A program made the translations under genes and the position numbers. Under the pieces are notes generated by a model. It worked only from the letters and a program-made list of their open reading frames with translations, was not told the origin of the DNA and searched no databases. Shown here piece by piece: positions 51,950-64,000 of a stretch of 64,000 nt of DNA. This DNA is from Macrothele yani (Eukaryota; Arthropoda; Arachnida; Araneae; Macrothelidae): NCBI GenBank assembly GCA_039090855.1, contig CM077011.1, positions 29,107,001 through 29,171,000 of the forward strand, in the 5' to 3' direction. How positions within the stretch are numbered: the first letter of the stretch is position 1; the number at the start of each line of letters is the position of its first letter.

Positions 51950-53460
51950 ATCCGTTATTGTTTTATTTATATTAAAAATGTAAACTAAAACAATACCCCT
52001 TAAGATTTTACCAGATTAATAAAAAGTGCGAATATTTATATTCAGCATTAAGATTGCCAGTAGTATCAAACATTAGTTTGTTTAATGATTCAAGGGTTAC
52101 AATCATTATTGTTAATATATAATAGTAAATTTAAGAACTTGTAAAGCACAGTGACTGTTCCAATTTATTTATGAAGTAGTTGCTACCTATGTAGAAAAAA
52201 GATGAATGACCCTGAGAGAGTTGTTAGTGTCATTAAACTCCTGTAATTCATAATAATTATTTATTAGTCATAATGAAAATTCCCCAACTCCACCAACCAA
52301 GCACGATTCTACAGTAAACAGGATACTCAAGATTTCTTTCTTTTTGCCAATATTACCCTCCCCACCCACAACCAAAATGATGACCTCTCCCAGCACCAAC
52401 CATCCATTGACACAAGCAAGAGTTACACATAATATTAATAATGGTTACAGTAAGCCAATGAATATTCTACTTGTTGATATTAATAGGTAGCACGCTCAAG
52501 AGAAATTGGCACTGACATAAAGGTTAAAGAAACAACTGCTGCCTTTTCAAGTTATGAGTAACAAATTCAATCCAAGTTAAACAGTTATTAAACAGTCCTC
52601 CATGAAAGCTACACAGGGAGCAAGTTAGAAGTTCAATGGTTCAATACGTTCTCTCCAAACTTGAGAAGTTAAAATAAACAAAAGTAATTACATTAATTCA
52701 ATGCTACCAACAATAAATCATATATTAATTTGATTAGTCAAATTAGTAAATAGCCAAGTCAAAAAAAGTAAAGGAAGTTAATGCTCAGGTAAGGGATAGT
52801 AAGTCAAATATTACCCACTCAAATTATAAGTATAGCAATTCAGTCCAGATTACATAATAATTAAGCAGTTCCCTATGACATCCACATGAAGGGCAAAATC
52901 AAAAGATCAATAGTTCAGTACGTCATCCCAACCTGGGATTCACAAGAAGGCACCAGCAGGTAAAAATCAAAATATGTTGTTTCTTCGTTAATAAAAGTCA
53001 AAATTTGCCTAAACACTTTATGTAGTAGGTGAACTAAATTCACTTAAATTCTCCAAAGTAAGGATTTCTTTTTCCTTGGAGCAGAATTACTTTTTTCGCA
53101 TAAATGGAACCATTGCTCACCCAAACATATCTAACCGATCCCCGTTGAAGCAGTTTACGACAATGCCAAAATAATTCCTTATATGTGGGAATTAAATTTT
53201 CATTCAGGTATATCCTAGTTGATGGAAGCGTATTATCCAAGTCGCAATTCAAAATGGGATGTCTAGCGTCAACAGGTTTAGCAAATGAAACTCGACTCCC
53301 AAACTCCTACTGTTGATCCTACTACTGCTGATTACCTTCTACCGTTGTCCATTCGCCACAAGTAGGGCGTCACTGTCAGTGGAGCATCCTAGCTCTAATG
53401 ACACAGAACAAACAGTTGCCGTATCTAAGATCACCACCCAACGTGCTAATCTGGTATCTA
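51950..53460. other. AT-rich spacer without recognised gene
   Basis: No gene recognised. Related words recur irregularly (AAGTTCAATGGTTCAATACG near 52630, AGATCAATAGTTCAGTACG near 52905; AATTCAATCCAAGTTAAACAG and AATTCAGTCCAGATTACATA), suggesting an old ~280 bp duplication between about 52540-52700 and 52820-52980. Confidence 0.4.
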
Positions 53461-53462
53461 AA

Positions 53463-54208
53463 TAATGTACCGTATATTTTGCCGTAAAATTCCCTGATTA
53501 TCTGTTAGAAAAGGTTATAAATTTATGTTCTGCGGATCATACGCCGATGCAGATAATAACCGCTTTAAAAAAAAAAAAAAAAAAAAAGCTTTTGAGGCCC
53601 TTCGATTTTTAAAAAAACTGCACCGTAATCGTAAAGAGCGGTAGTACATTTGGAGAATTATCAGAAATGCGTTAATAACAAGAAAACGTATCGCAATACG
53701 ACGATGGAGGTCTCCAAGCAGTTGGAAGGAATTCTTTTACTTATGAGTATTTTGACAGAAAATGCTATGCAAGGTAGACAATATGATTTGCTCCCGCAGA
53801 CGATCACGTGATGTGGAAGCTTAGCCTCACAGGCGTTCGCGGGTGCTGCAGACCTAATTACGGAACTACATACTTCAGAATTGAAGTAGCGCTGAAAAAA
53901 ATCTTATATTTTTGCTCTTTATTCATTTGAAAGTAACCGAAAAGCATTTAAAAATTAGGGTTTGTTTTTAAAGGATATGATTTTTTCCTCTCTCTCCTGT
54001 TTCTTTGGACTTCGGGTCATCCCGTGAATCGCGATCTATCTGTACGGAATTATGGCTCGTGAGCCACATCGTCGCGGAGACGAATTATATGGCGATTTTT
54101 CCTGAATTTCACGGCCTGCGGATTATGCGCCGCCTTGGATTATACAACGGATTTGCTTTTCTTTTCTTAAACTTCAGAGTTTGCGGATTAAACGAAAAAA
54201 ATACAGTA
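53463..54208. mobile_element. Possible Tigger/pogo-like relic
   Basis: TACCGTATATTTTGCCG near 53468 and the inverted TACTGTATTTTTTTCG near 54208 are weak inverted ends beginning at TA. Subterminal words GCGGATCATACGCCG and GCGGATTATGCGCCG recur near each side, as in CENP-B/Tigger-type elements. An A run lies at 53565-53587. No transposase coding sequence. Confidence 0.3.
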
Positions 54209-54454
54209 AGTGAAATTTCATTTTATTAACCTTTTTCTTATTTAATGCAGTTTTTGCAATATTTTGTGGGCTTTTCTATTTATTAGATGTCTTGTTTAGT
54301 TTACTCTCATTGGTTGCTTTTCCAGTAGTGTGCATACGGTATATGCTCCCGTTACCCGGCTATAAGGTACAATCGGTGATAATAGACACCATTCCCCTCC
54401 ACTACTGGTCCATTATATAGAGACTTTACAGGATTTTTTATGCATCTCTGCTAT

Positions 54455-56025
<1,571 letters not shown>

Positions 56026-56029
56026 GCCC

Positions 56030-57160
56030 GTGCTGCACATCAGATGAGTATTTTCAAAACTGTAGTACGTAAACGAATTTCAGTTTTGTTTATTCTACAT
56101 CGTGTATCGTATAAATTTATAGCCTTGAAAAAGTCTTTCCGTCGATGCGCGAAAGCTCTGCGTTGTGTAAATATATTTATTACACCAATAAATAACGGAT
56201 AGAAACTTCTAGTTTCATATATGTATTTAAAACTTTTCCTTTACTGAAAGTATTGAAGATTGTCCAATAAAGTGGTGCAGCTAAATCCACATAAAATATT
56301 AATTCCATAATAATAACATTGAAAAGAAGTTCTATAATGATTCGCTCATATCTACAAAAAAAATTTCAAAAGGATGGCCCTCTTAAAGAGGGGGCCCAGG
56401 GCCAAGGGTAATGATGCCCTACGTACACCATCTTGTTGCTTTTAATTAGACTGTCAAGATTTGTTTCTTTTTAATGGCCGTGAGATGTGCTCTGTGATAA
56501 CGCTGCGTCTGTGGCACAGCGGCCTACATTATGTGTTTTTTACTGCGCATTTCCTGACTGCCAACAAGTTAGAAGACCGTCAAATTTTTATTTCATAAAA
56601 AGTTCCATTCGTCATCTTTCCCAAAGTATCTGTGTTCTTCCGGAAGCCAAGACTTACTTCACGCTTCATGCGGTTCAGCCTTCTTGCATCCTGTTTACAT
56701 AGAAGCCATAAAGCGTTCCAGAATTTTTTTTTTTTTTCTTTTTGTTGATTCCCTGACTATTTTAAATGCCACGATTTTTATCCACCTTCACCCTTTCTCT
56801 TTGGCGTTGATGTTATTCAGGTCTTTCTTCACTTTCGTATTTTATCTAGTCTCTTGCCATAATTTTTTTGACGTATCATGCATAGAAATAACACGTTTGT
56901 ATACTTTTGAAGTGAGCGTAATATTTTCATCAAAAATATTATGAAAACAAATAAGGTGATTCCGCATTATCGGATGAAATAAGAACGCTTTTCGAAACAA
57001 AAAATCGATAGAGTACCCTGGTTCTCTTTCTAGATAATTTATGCTATGCATCTTTCATATACACAATCATGTATGAAAACAAATTAGTAAAATCATGCAA
57101 TGCATTGATTATGATACGCTTTCCAACATACCAGAAATCATTACTCAAGTTATTACTCAA
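56030..57160. other. Spacer without recognised gene
   Basis: AT-rich; no gene or repeat recognised. A T run lies at 56725-56736. Confidence 0.45.
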
Positions 57161-57700
57161 GTTATGAGGATAATGTCTATGGAACAAATCTCGCTCCAGT
57201 GTCTTAACCTTTGACCCCATTTCGATGGTATTAAACAGATTTGTTTCGGTATACCTCCGGAATAACATATTAAAGTTTTGTCTCAATAGTAGCAATTTTA
57301 GTCAAGTTATGAGGGTAATGGTTTTTGAATAAATCTTGCTCCTGTGTCTTGACCTTTGACCGCATTTCGATTATATTCAACAGAACCGGTTCAGTATACC
57401 TCCGGAACAATATGATAAAGTTTTGTCGCAATCAAAGCATTTTTACGTAAGTTATCAGGCATAAGTGCAATGGAATGGATCCCGCTCCTATGTCCTGACC
57501 TTTGACCCCATTTCACCCATTTTCAATAGGGTTCGTCCCCATGTAGTCCCCTACCATATACTGAAATTTCATCGAAATAAAACAATTTTTACGCAAGTTA
57601 TGACGCATAAGGGCAATGGAATGGATCTCGCTCTTATGTCCTGACCTTTGACCCCATTTCGCCCATTTTCAATAGGCTTCATCTCCAGGGGTTACATGTG
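57160..57700 (+). repeat. ~146 bp tandem repeat, four copies, each with a DR1 box
   Basis: The box T(G/A)ACCTTTGACC(C/G)C occurs at 57205, 57350, 57496 and 57642, spacing 145, 146 and 146. The last two copies read TGACCTTTGACCCC, whose complement GGGTCAAAGGTCA is a perfect direct repeat of the nuclear-receptor half-site with one spacer base. Each unit also shares CAAGTTAT, a GG/TCTCGCTC segment, CCATTTCG and TTTTG/ATTTC words. The unit is non-coding. Confidence 0.85.
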
Positions 57701-57850
57701 AAATTAACCCGGAAAGAATAACCCGCGTCAAAATATCCCAGTCAAAATAATCTGGCGTCAAAATAACCCAACGTCAATAAACCGTTAGAAAAATAACCCG
57801 GGGCAAAAATAACCCGACGTCAAAATAACCGGTAGTTAAAATCTGGCAAA
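57700..57850 (+). repeat. Short minisatellite AATAACCCGNCGTCAA
   Basis: About eight irregular units of 14-17 bases reading AATAACCCG with a following GTCAAA, from about 57710 to 57845, directly after the DR1 array and before a T run at 57858-57872. Confidence 0.85.
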
Positions 57851-57874
57851 ACTCGTTTTTTTTTTTTTTTTTGT

Positions 57875-58690
57875 TTGTCCCAATAGCAACGAAAAGCAAA
57901 ATGAATTTGTTTTCCACTTGAGCCGTTTGTTTTCCACTTTAGTATTGGACTAAATTCTAAATACTCAGGAAAAAATGTCTTACCAACCCAAGAAGTGAAT
58001 ACCGGTTACAATTGTTACTTGAGGAACATGGCAAAGTGAGTGAAGAAAGTAGTTCTTTGCATTAAATAAGGTTCCGATTTTTAAAGTTCTCAAAATTTAG
58101 CGATTAAAATATGACGAAAAGAAAGGAAAATAATTTGAAAATATATAATTTAAAATTTTCTATTAAGCGATTAATTACAAATAATAACGGAGCATTTAAT
58201 AGAATTAATTTCCAGCTTTTTAATGAAGCGACTTCCTTGAATGTTGCTGAAGTTTTGATTTGTTCGGCATGAAAGGGATTTCTTTATGAGGTGCTACTAA
58301 CATAATATAATGGTGTTTTTTCTTTCTCTCGAATTTGTTAAAAGAAGACTACAGTTGCATATAATTAAATTTAAAAGCTATAATCGCTATCCTTGAACTT
58401 TTCCTTAATGCCAGTCAATATCCTGTTTAGATTAATTAGATTTGAAAAAAAATTATACTTATTTTCTTTAAGATCTTGGTTTACAATAAATGAAAATATT
58501 CACATGGATGTCAGTTTTTCCTGCGTGTATTGTTGAAGCTATTTTTTTTTTTTTTTTTTTTTTTTTTTGCATTCCGTCTTGGCTGTAAGTTTTTAAATCC
58601 AAAGCGTATTTTAATTTAAAATTGTTCACAACACTTCTCCCGCAAGTGCTTCAGTTGTATCGACCAAGTATCTACGATTCACCCGTCCTT
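57875..58690. other. AT-rich spacer without recognised gene
   Basis: No gene recognised. A 27-base T run lies at 58542-58568. Confidence 0.5.
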
Positions 58691-58890
58691 TACAGTGACG
58701 TCACTACGTAAGGGGCGAGGCTGACGAGAAAGACAGGCTACGGTGCGAAATAGTCACGTGCACAACTTAGTACTGTCGCGAAGTCAATCGGTTGAACAGC
58801 CATTGCATCGTTTGTTCACAGTGATTTGTATTTAGTGAGTGAGTGTTCCGTTTATTCTCATTGGGATACACGTATAGTTTTGTGAGGTAG
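58690..58890 (+). promoter_or_regulatory. Candidate promoter and first exon of the THAP/P-type gene
   Basis: GC and CpG content rises sharply here. TGACGTCA (58696-58703, CRE palindrome), CACGTG (58755-58760, E-box) and CATTGG near 58860 are present. GTGAG|GTAGGTATT near 58885 is a plausible splice donor. With the acceptor TTTTTACAG at 59480-59488, it would join a non-coding first exon to the exon with the THAP start codon. No TATA box is obvious. Inferred from composition, sites and position. Confidence 0.45.
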
Positions 58891-59496
58891 GTATTTTATA
58901 TTTCTAAGATAAGGTTAATTCTTAGTAAACGTTTTATTTAGGTTTAGCAATAAGTTAGCGATAATTATAGGTTTAATGAGTAGATCTTAGTTTCACACAT
59001 GTTGAAATCTGTTCATGTCTCATGAATAGTGAAGTATAAAAAAGTGAGTTATTCTGTGGTGTTTAATCTTTTTTTCAAGTAGACAAATATAATAATTAAT
59101 ATGTTTTGCCAATGCGGATTCACATAGAGCTTGAATATTACCAGAAATCAGGGTAACTTTTTAGGAAATTAGCCTTTGTAATTTGTATAACATTTGCATC
59201 TCTTCAACAATCGTTAGCCCTTTCTTTACGGAATTAATGCTTGAATTGTTGTATTGTAATGTGTGTCTGAATTAAAGAGGACAATTTTTTAATTTCGTAA
59301 CTTAATATCAACTGTGATATAGCATTTGTCTGATTGAATTTACTAAAGCTGAACAGTGTGGACAGATTATGTTAAAAAACTGCATGGTCAACTCTATTCT
59401 AACTGTACAAAACATAGAGAACTACTTTCGCTTAAAAATTTCATATCTAGTTCTTCTCTTGTATTAAAAGGTATAATTATTTTTACAGGAATTGAC

Positions 59497-62286
59497 ATGC
59501 CGCGGTGTTGCAGTGTTAGTGGCTGCAAGTCAAATTATAGAAGTCAAAAGGAGACTGTTACAACTTTTGCCATACCAAAGTCAGAACCTCAGAGAAGCCA
59601 ATGGCTTCGTAGTATTCCAACAGATTTGAGTGGTTTAAAAAAATCCAGTGGTATGTATAAAACATTTCGATGAGTCCTGTGTCATCAGAACTGATAAGTT
59701 AATTGTTGATGGTGAATATAAAGAGTTTCCTAGGAAACTGCCAAAGTTGAAAGAAGGATCACTTCCAACAGTTTTTCCCAATTTGCCAAAGTACTTGAGT
59801 TCCATTCCAAGCTCTTCGAGGCGCCTTGCAAACGTGGAAAGCGATAACCTCGAACAGGCCATCAAGGAAAGCCTTGTAGTACATAAAAAGTATTTGGAAG
59901 AAAAGAGTATTAAAGGTATGGGTGATGTAATGTCATATTTTGCAAAGAATAAAAACAATTTTCGACAAGAATGGGCTTTAGTAAGTAATGAAACTAAAGT
60001 AATCATTTGTTTTATTGATCTTCATAATGAGTCACCTGCTGTGTTAGGCTCCATTGTGATAGCTACTGATCTCCGTTTCCAGGTTTATATTGACAAAACA
60101 AAAATCAACAAAAGTAAGTTATCAAAAAAAATATTTTGAATTCAGTAACTGTTATCGAAGAACTCATGCAGTATGTTGAAGAACATTTGAAAGACCCTAA
60201 TGTGCATAGTTACATTGAATCAGCCACAACTTTGTTAGAACTAGAATTGTCTAAATGTCCAGAATCAGCTCAGCTAATATTTCTTATAGAGCAGTTAAAA
60301 TTATCATTACTCCCAAAAAAATAATAGGAAATATTCTAATAGTACCATGGTTCTTGCAACATCACTATATATTTTTCTTCTTCAGCATATAATATTTTAT
60401 ATAAATGCAATGCTTTGTATCTTCCACACCCCGGAACTTGCAGAAACTAATTGGTCACTTTTCACTAAATAGCTGTGATCTTCGTGGCAGTATGGTGTAT
60501 TTGAAAAGTAAAATTCAGGGTCTGTGTGAACATGAGTTCATAGTAAATTTGTTACTTGATGAAATTTATATGGAACCACATCTGAGTTTTAAAGGTGGCT
60601 CTCTTTTTGGAATGAGCCAGTCAGACACTCCTAAACTTGCAAAAACTGCACAAGTTTTTATGATATCTTCAGTGTTGTCCAAGTATAAGGATGTTGTAAG
60701 CATAATTCCTGTGAACAATCTCACAGCTGAACAACTGAAAGATATGATGAGTGTAATAACAGAAGTTGAAAAACTTGGATTTCAAGTAATATGTCTGATA
60801 TCTGACAATAACTCTGTTAACCGCAAAGCATTTGAGTTATTCACTCCGCAGAAGATTTTGCAACCTAGTGTTCCACACCCTTTGAATGATACAAGATTGT
60901 TATTTTTTGTGTTTGACTCTGTGCATATTATTAAATGTATTCGAAATATATGGATTGGGAAAAAAGATGAAAAGTGTATTATTTTTCCAGATTTTGAAAA
61001 TGATGGTAATATTTTAAAAGCCTGTTACAAGCATTTAGAACTGTTATATGATATGGAGAAAAATGCTCTTATTAAGTATGGTCATTTGCTTTCTAGTAAA
61101 GTTCTGTACCCTTCAAACATTCAAAAGCAAAATGTAAAGCTGGCTCTGAGGGTGATCAATGAAAAAAATATTGCAGCTTTAAAATGTATAAGTAGCCATT
61201 ATCCAAAAGTATTTGTTGGCTACGAAGAAACTTGCAAATTTCTTGATATTTTCACCAAATGGTGGAAAATTGTTAATGTTCAGAGTGCCTTTGAAGGCAT
61301 CAGATTTAATGATCCACACAGAGAACCAGTGAGAACTGAAAATTCTCTACAAATAGAATATTTGAGTAAAATGTCATTGTGGTTGAAAAAATGGAGAACT
61401 TCAGTTCCTGTCACAAATGCACTATCATCTCAAACATTCCAGTCACTCATAACTACAATTGATGCTTTCATACAGCTTGTTCCATACTTATTGGAGAAGT
61501 ATAAAATAGATTACCTTCTGCTTGGTAAGTTCCAAAATGATAATTTAGAAAGCAGATTTGGTTACTACAGGCAACTTAGTGGTGCCAATTACTATATTAG
61601 CTATGTGCAGCTGCTGGAAAGTGAAAGAAAGTTGCGTTTCAAAAATGCAGTGTTATCTATTAGAGATACCAAAGTACCCTTACAAACCTTAATTCCATGT
61701 GAAGATCGTCATTCTCATTCTGCAAACTTATCTATGTTTAATGATGTTATTAATAGTGAATTTAATTTTGAAAAAGTACCAGCACTTATGATTCCAGTGC
61801 TTACTTACATTGCTGGATTCACTGTTCGAAAAGAGTTAAGGAAGCAAAAATGTGACTTTTTGTTGTTCTTGGTTATTAACTGACAAAGAAGTTGATCTTG
61901 CTGAACAACCATATCAGCTAATAAAGGAACTGGACAGGGGTAAGTTGATTTTGCCCACAGAATGTGTTGTTTTGACAGTTGCTGTGGCATGGTACACTTT
62001 ACAAAATATTGTTAAAATGCATGAAAACCAGTTCCTGAGTGCACAGCATCAACTTTCTGTCTTATACAAAATCTGCTGCATACATTTAAACAGACAAAGT
62101 TATGATTTTAGATTTCCTTGTTCATTTTCTGTTGAATGTTTGTGTTTGAGTAGCTTGAAAACTAAATTGGAAAACATAACTCTCCTCAGCTGCAAAATAC
62201 TCTTGAACAACTTAGTAAAAGCCAAAAATGATAACCGAAATGATTTGAAATCACGTGAAAGAAAAATTAAGAAGTTGAAAGGCTGA
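59497..62286 (+). CDS. THAP domain P-element-type transposase (THAP9-like), frame breaks in homopolymers
   Basis: DNA transposase of the P superfamily. ATG at 59497 follows the acceptor at 59488. The N-terminal THAP zinc finger shows MPRCCSVSGC, then QWLRSIP, then VCIKHFDESCVI (the C2CH Cys and His) and SLPTVFPNLP. A helical region around 59870-60320 resembles the P-type coiled-coil area. The RNase H-like core follows in the long frame 60405-61883: LLLDEIYME (D52 of that frame), LISDNNSVNR (D134), FDSVHIIKCIRN (D171) and NDNLESRFGYYR (E382) are candidate catalytic and GTP-binding-insert landmarks. The last part WLLTDKEVDLAEQPYQLI...is at 61852-62286. Frame changes occur at about 59640 (A run), 60124-60131 (A run), 60313-60320 (A run), ~60380 (T run), ~60440 (C run) and ~61858 (T run). 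I noticed no stop codon created by a substitution inside these segments. Terminal repeats were not found, so a domesticated copy is possible. Confidence 0.85.
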
Positions 62287-62289
62287 ACA

Positions 62290-64000
62290 CTTAGTTTTGC
62301 GTGCCTCCTTAGTGCATAGTGTGCACAGAGTAAGTCATGAGATTGGAAAAAGAGTTCAAACTTATCAAATATTTTGTATGCATGTAAAGTGTATAGCCAG
62401 GTTGGTTAAAGCATTGACATGTGTTTTTCTTCTGTAGTAAATGAAGATAACATTTCTGAAAAGTTATCTTTGAAACTAGAAAGTAAAGATCTGTCACATT
62501 TGGTTTCATTTGAAACTTGTATACCAAGGAGCAGTACTTCGGTTAGTGTCTCGTAGCATTTCCTGATCTTTTTTCCACTTCATCACACATTATTCACATA
62601 GTGATGCTGAGTGGTGGTGGCAGCATTATGTACTGGAGATTTGAGATTTGTATTTAATTTTTGATGGTGTCCTTTTTTTTTTTTTTTTAAGTTGGAACTA
62701 ATACTGTTTGGGAAGTGGTTACCTGTGTTACACAATGTGCCTGTGATATGCCTTTTTTGTATTCTCCTACCCCAAGATATGTATCTTTATTTGTCAAGCC
62801 ATTTCACAGAAAAATGGACCAGAGGTCCTCATTTAATAGCAGTTGTGATTTCATCAGTCAAAAATCATTTGAAAATCTATGGACTATTTTCTTTCTGTGG
62901 AAGATGATGCTGTACTCCTTCGCGTCATGGGGTCTGGCTAGTCTCTCAACGACGCCATACCGGTACGAGTTCCATGTCATTTATTCCCAGATGAATCAGT
63001 GTTAGCAGTAATATTGTAGCATTTTGTTTACGTTTCAACACTGTACTAAAAAAATTTCAGGAAATTTCTCTTATTTTTATTCATACTTGCTCCTATGACG
63101 TCATTGTCACAAAAAATTGATAAAAACACCTGTGAGAAGGTAACTGAAGTGTTACTGTGTGTGTGTGTCAGAGCTGAGCTCGGGCTCAATTTTTAAGAGC
63201 CTGAGCCCGAAAACTATGATTAACCTGTATAGGCATTAAAAGTCTTTCCAGACTTCCACTCTTCCCTACCCGTGCAATTAACCGATGTCTTTCTCAACTG
63301 CGGGGTCAGGAAGAGATGTCTATCAATTTCTATAGTTTCTTTAAACATTTATTTCTTCCTGAAATGTTTCGGTGGGGTGGGGGATATCAGAAAAATCGGG
63401 AGCTAAATCATATACAATCACATTAAAAGAAAAGCTCGGCCTGTCTCAGCACTGGTGTGTGTGTACTAGTGCTTAGCTTGACATTAATAGTAGGTATATT
63501 GAAAGTAAAAATTTAATTTTACTATGATAAGCAAATTTGGCTTCTAGTAAAGAATGTTAGTAAAATGTGTAAATTCCTAGTGGGAGGAAAACTACTAACC
63601 AATTCTGCTTAATTCCTTTAGATTTCTTTAGAAATGTATGGAAAAATTTTTTTATACTGTTGAAACCTAATCCAAAAAGTGATAAAAATATTTTTTATGA
63701 AAAAGTAATTCACAGTTAGGTATGAACATTACAAAAGTAGATTTTAGGTTAAAGAAAATAATGGACACAACTCATACATAAAATATTCAGATGGTAACAC
63801 ATAGTGGAGGATCTAAAGCTGAGATAATTTTGATGTAGCGTGTGATGATTCAAACTATTTGAACCAGATGTCTTAATTTCTGCCATTGGTTAGCAAGAAT
63901 TCTTTATTTTGTTGTGTGTATGTATAACTTTGTTGTAGATGCTGTCACTTGGAAAGTTTGGGGGAAATTCTTAAGCTGAATACCATTGCAGCTTGTGATG
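62290..64000. other. 3' flank of the THAP/P-type gene, no further gene recognised
   Basis: A good acceptor-like TTTTTCTTCTGTAG ends near 62437. It is followed by an open stretch of about 120 bases (VNEDNISEKLSLKLESKD-like, stop near 62556) that could be a terminal exon, but nothing identifies it. Beyond are a T run at 62671-62688, a TG repeat near 63158-63168, and the hAT-like sequence GAGCTGAGCTCGGGCTC near 63172-63190. The rest is AT-rich and unassigned. Confidence 0.4.

Noticed and set aside
60136..60324. A separate small gene
   Set aside because: It continues the THAP/P-type protein in a shifted frame after an A run, so it is part of the same gene.
62692..63005. Two overlapping open frames after the P-type gene
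   Set aside because: They start in a T run, have no domain, and lie where a 3' UTR is expected.

Overview
The window is a piece of a large, repeat-rich animal genome. There are no operons or bacterial signals, long AT-rich non-coding stretches, tRNA-derived SINEs, LINEs with APE and reverse transcriptase domains, and at least ten Tc1/mariner copies. Element types and base composition suggest an arthropod; a chelicerate would fit, but nothing in the sequence proves it. Almost everything recognisable is transposon-derived. Only one piece looks like an ordinary host gene: a short minus-strand exon at 16290-16466 with a signal peptide and a CLCA-like N terminus.

Layout. 0.9-2.0 kb: frameshifted Tc1. 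2.9-5.65 kb: a second SINE family (tRNA-like head plus a ~125 bp body), a 274 bp palindrome and a 73 bp satellite array, all inside a foldback-type composite element. 6.6-9.1 kb: Tc1 carrying a hAT MITE, then a second hAT MITE, both with perfect 8 bp target duplications. 9.6-12.1 kb: Tc1 split by a 5'-truncated LINE. 12.1-12.6 kb: possible LTR remnant. 13-15.2 kb: Tc1 split by a SINE and by a hAT element. 16.3 kb: CLCA-like exon. 16.6-18.4 kb: ~458 bp higher-order repeat with eleven boxes resembling the CTCF core. 19.7-25.9 kb: Tc1 fossils, MITEs, a Harbinger fossil and SINEs. 27-31 kb: duplicated AT-rich sequence, a mariner fragment and SINEs. 31.6-39.4 kb: Tc1, an RTE LINE holding a mariner, another mariner, and a Tc1 holding two back-to-back TTAA MITEs. 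39.5-42.8 kb: a full-length, uninterrupted RTE LINE. 43.7-45.0 kb: a copy of it rearranged as in twin priming. 45.3-47.2 kb: a mariner inside a TTAA MITE inside a SINE. 47.8-50.1 kb: minisatellite, RTE fragment and a pair of opposed SINEs. 54.5-56.0 kb: 1.6 kb pyrimidine tract. 57.2-57.85 kb: ~146 bp tandem repeat carrying a DR1 nuclear-receptor half-site pair, then a short minisatellite. 58.7-62.3 kb: a THAP/P-element (THAP9-like) transposase gene with a candidate promoter and 5' exon.

Interactions. The elements form clear insertion stratigraphies that give relative ages. The RTE LINE is the only element seen with an unbroken full-length reading frame, and it probably supplied the other RTE copies. 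The P-element-like gene is close to complete; every reading-frame break noticed in it lies in a homopolymer, so it is either very young or damaged by assembly errors. The two tandem arrays with regulatory-looking boxes (CTCF-like and DR1-like) lie beside the two best coding features.
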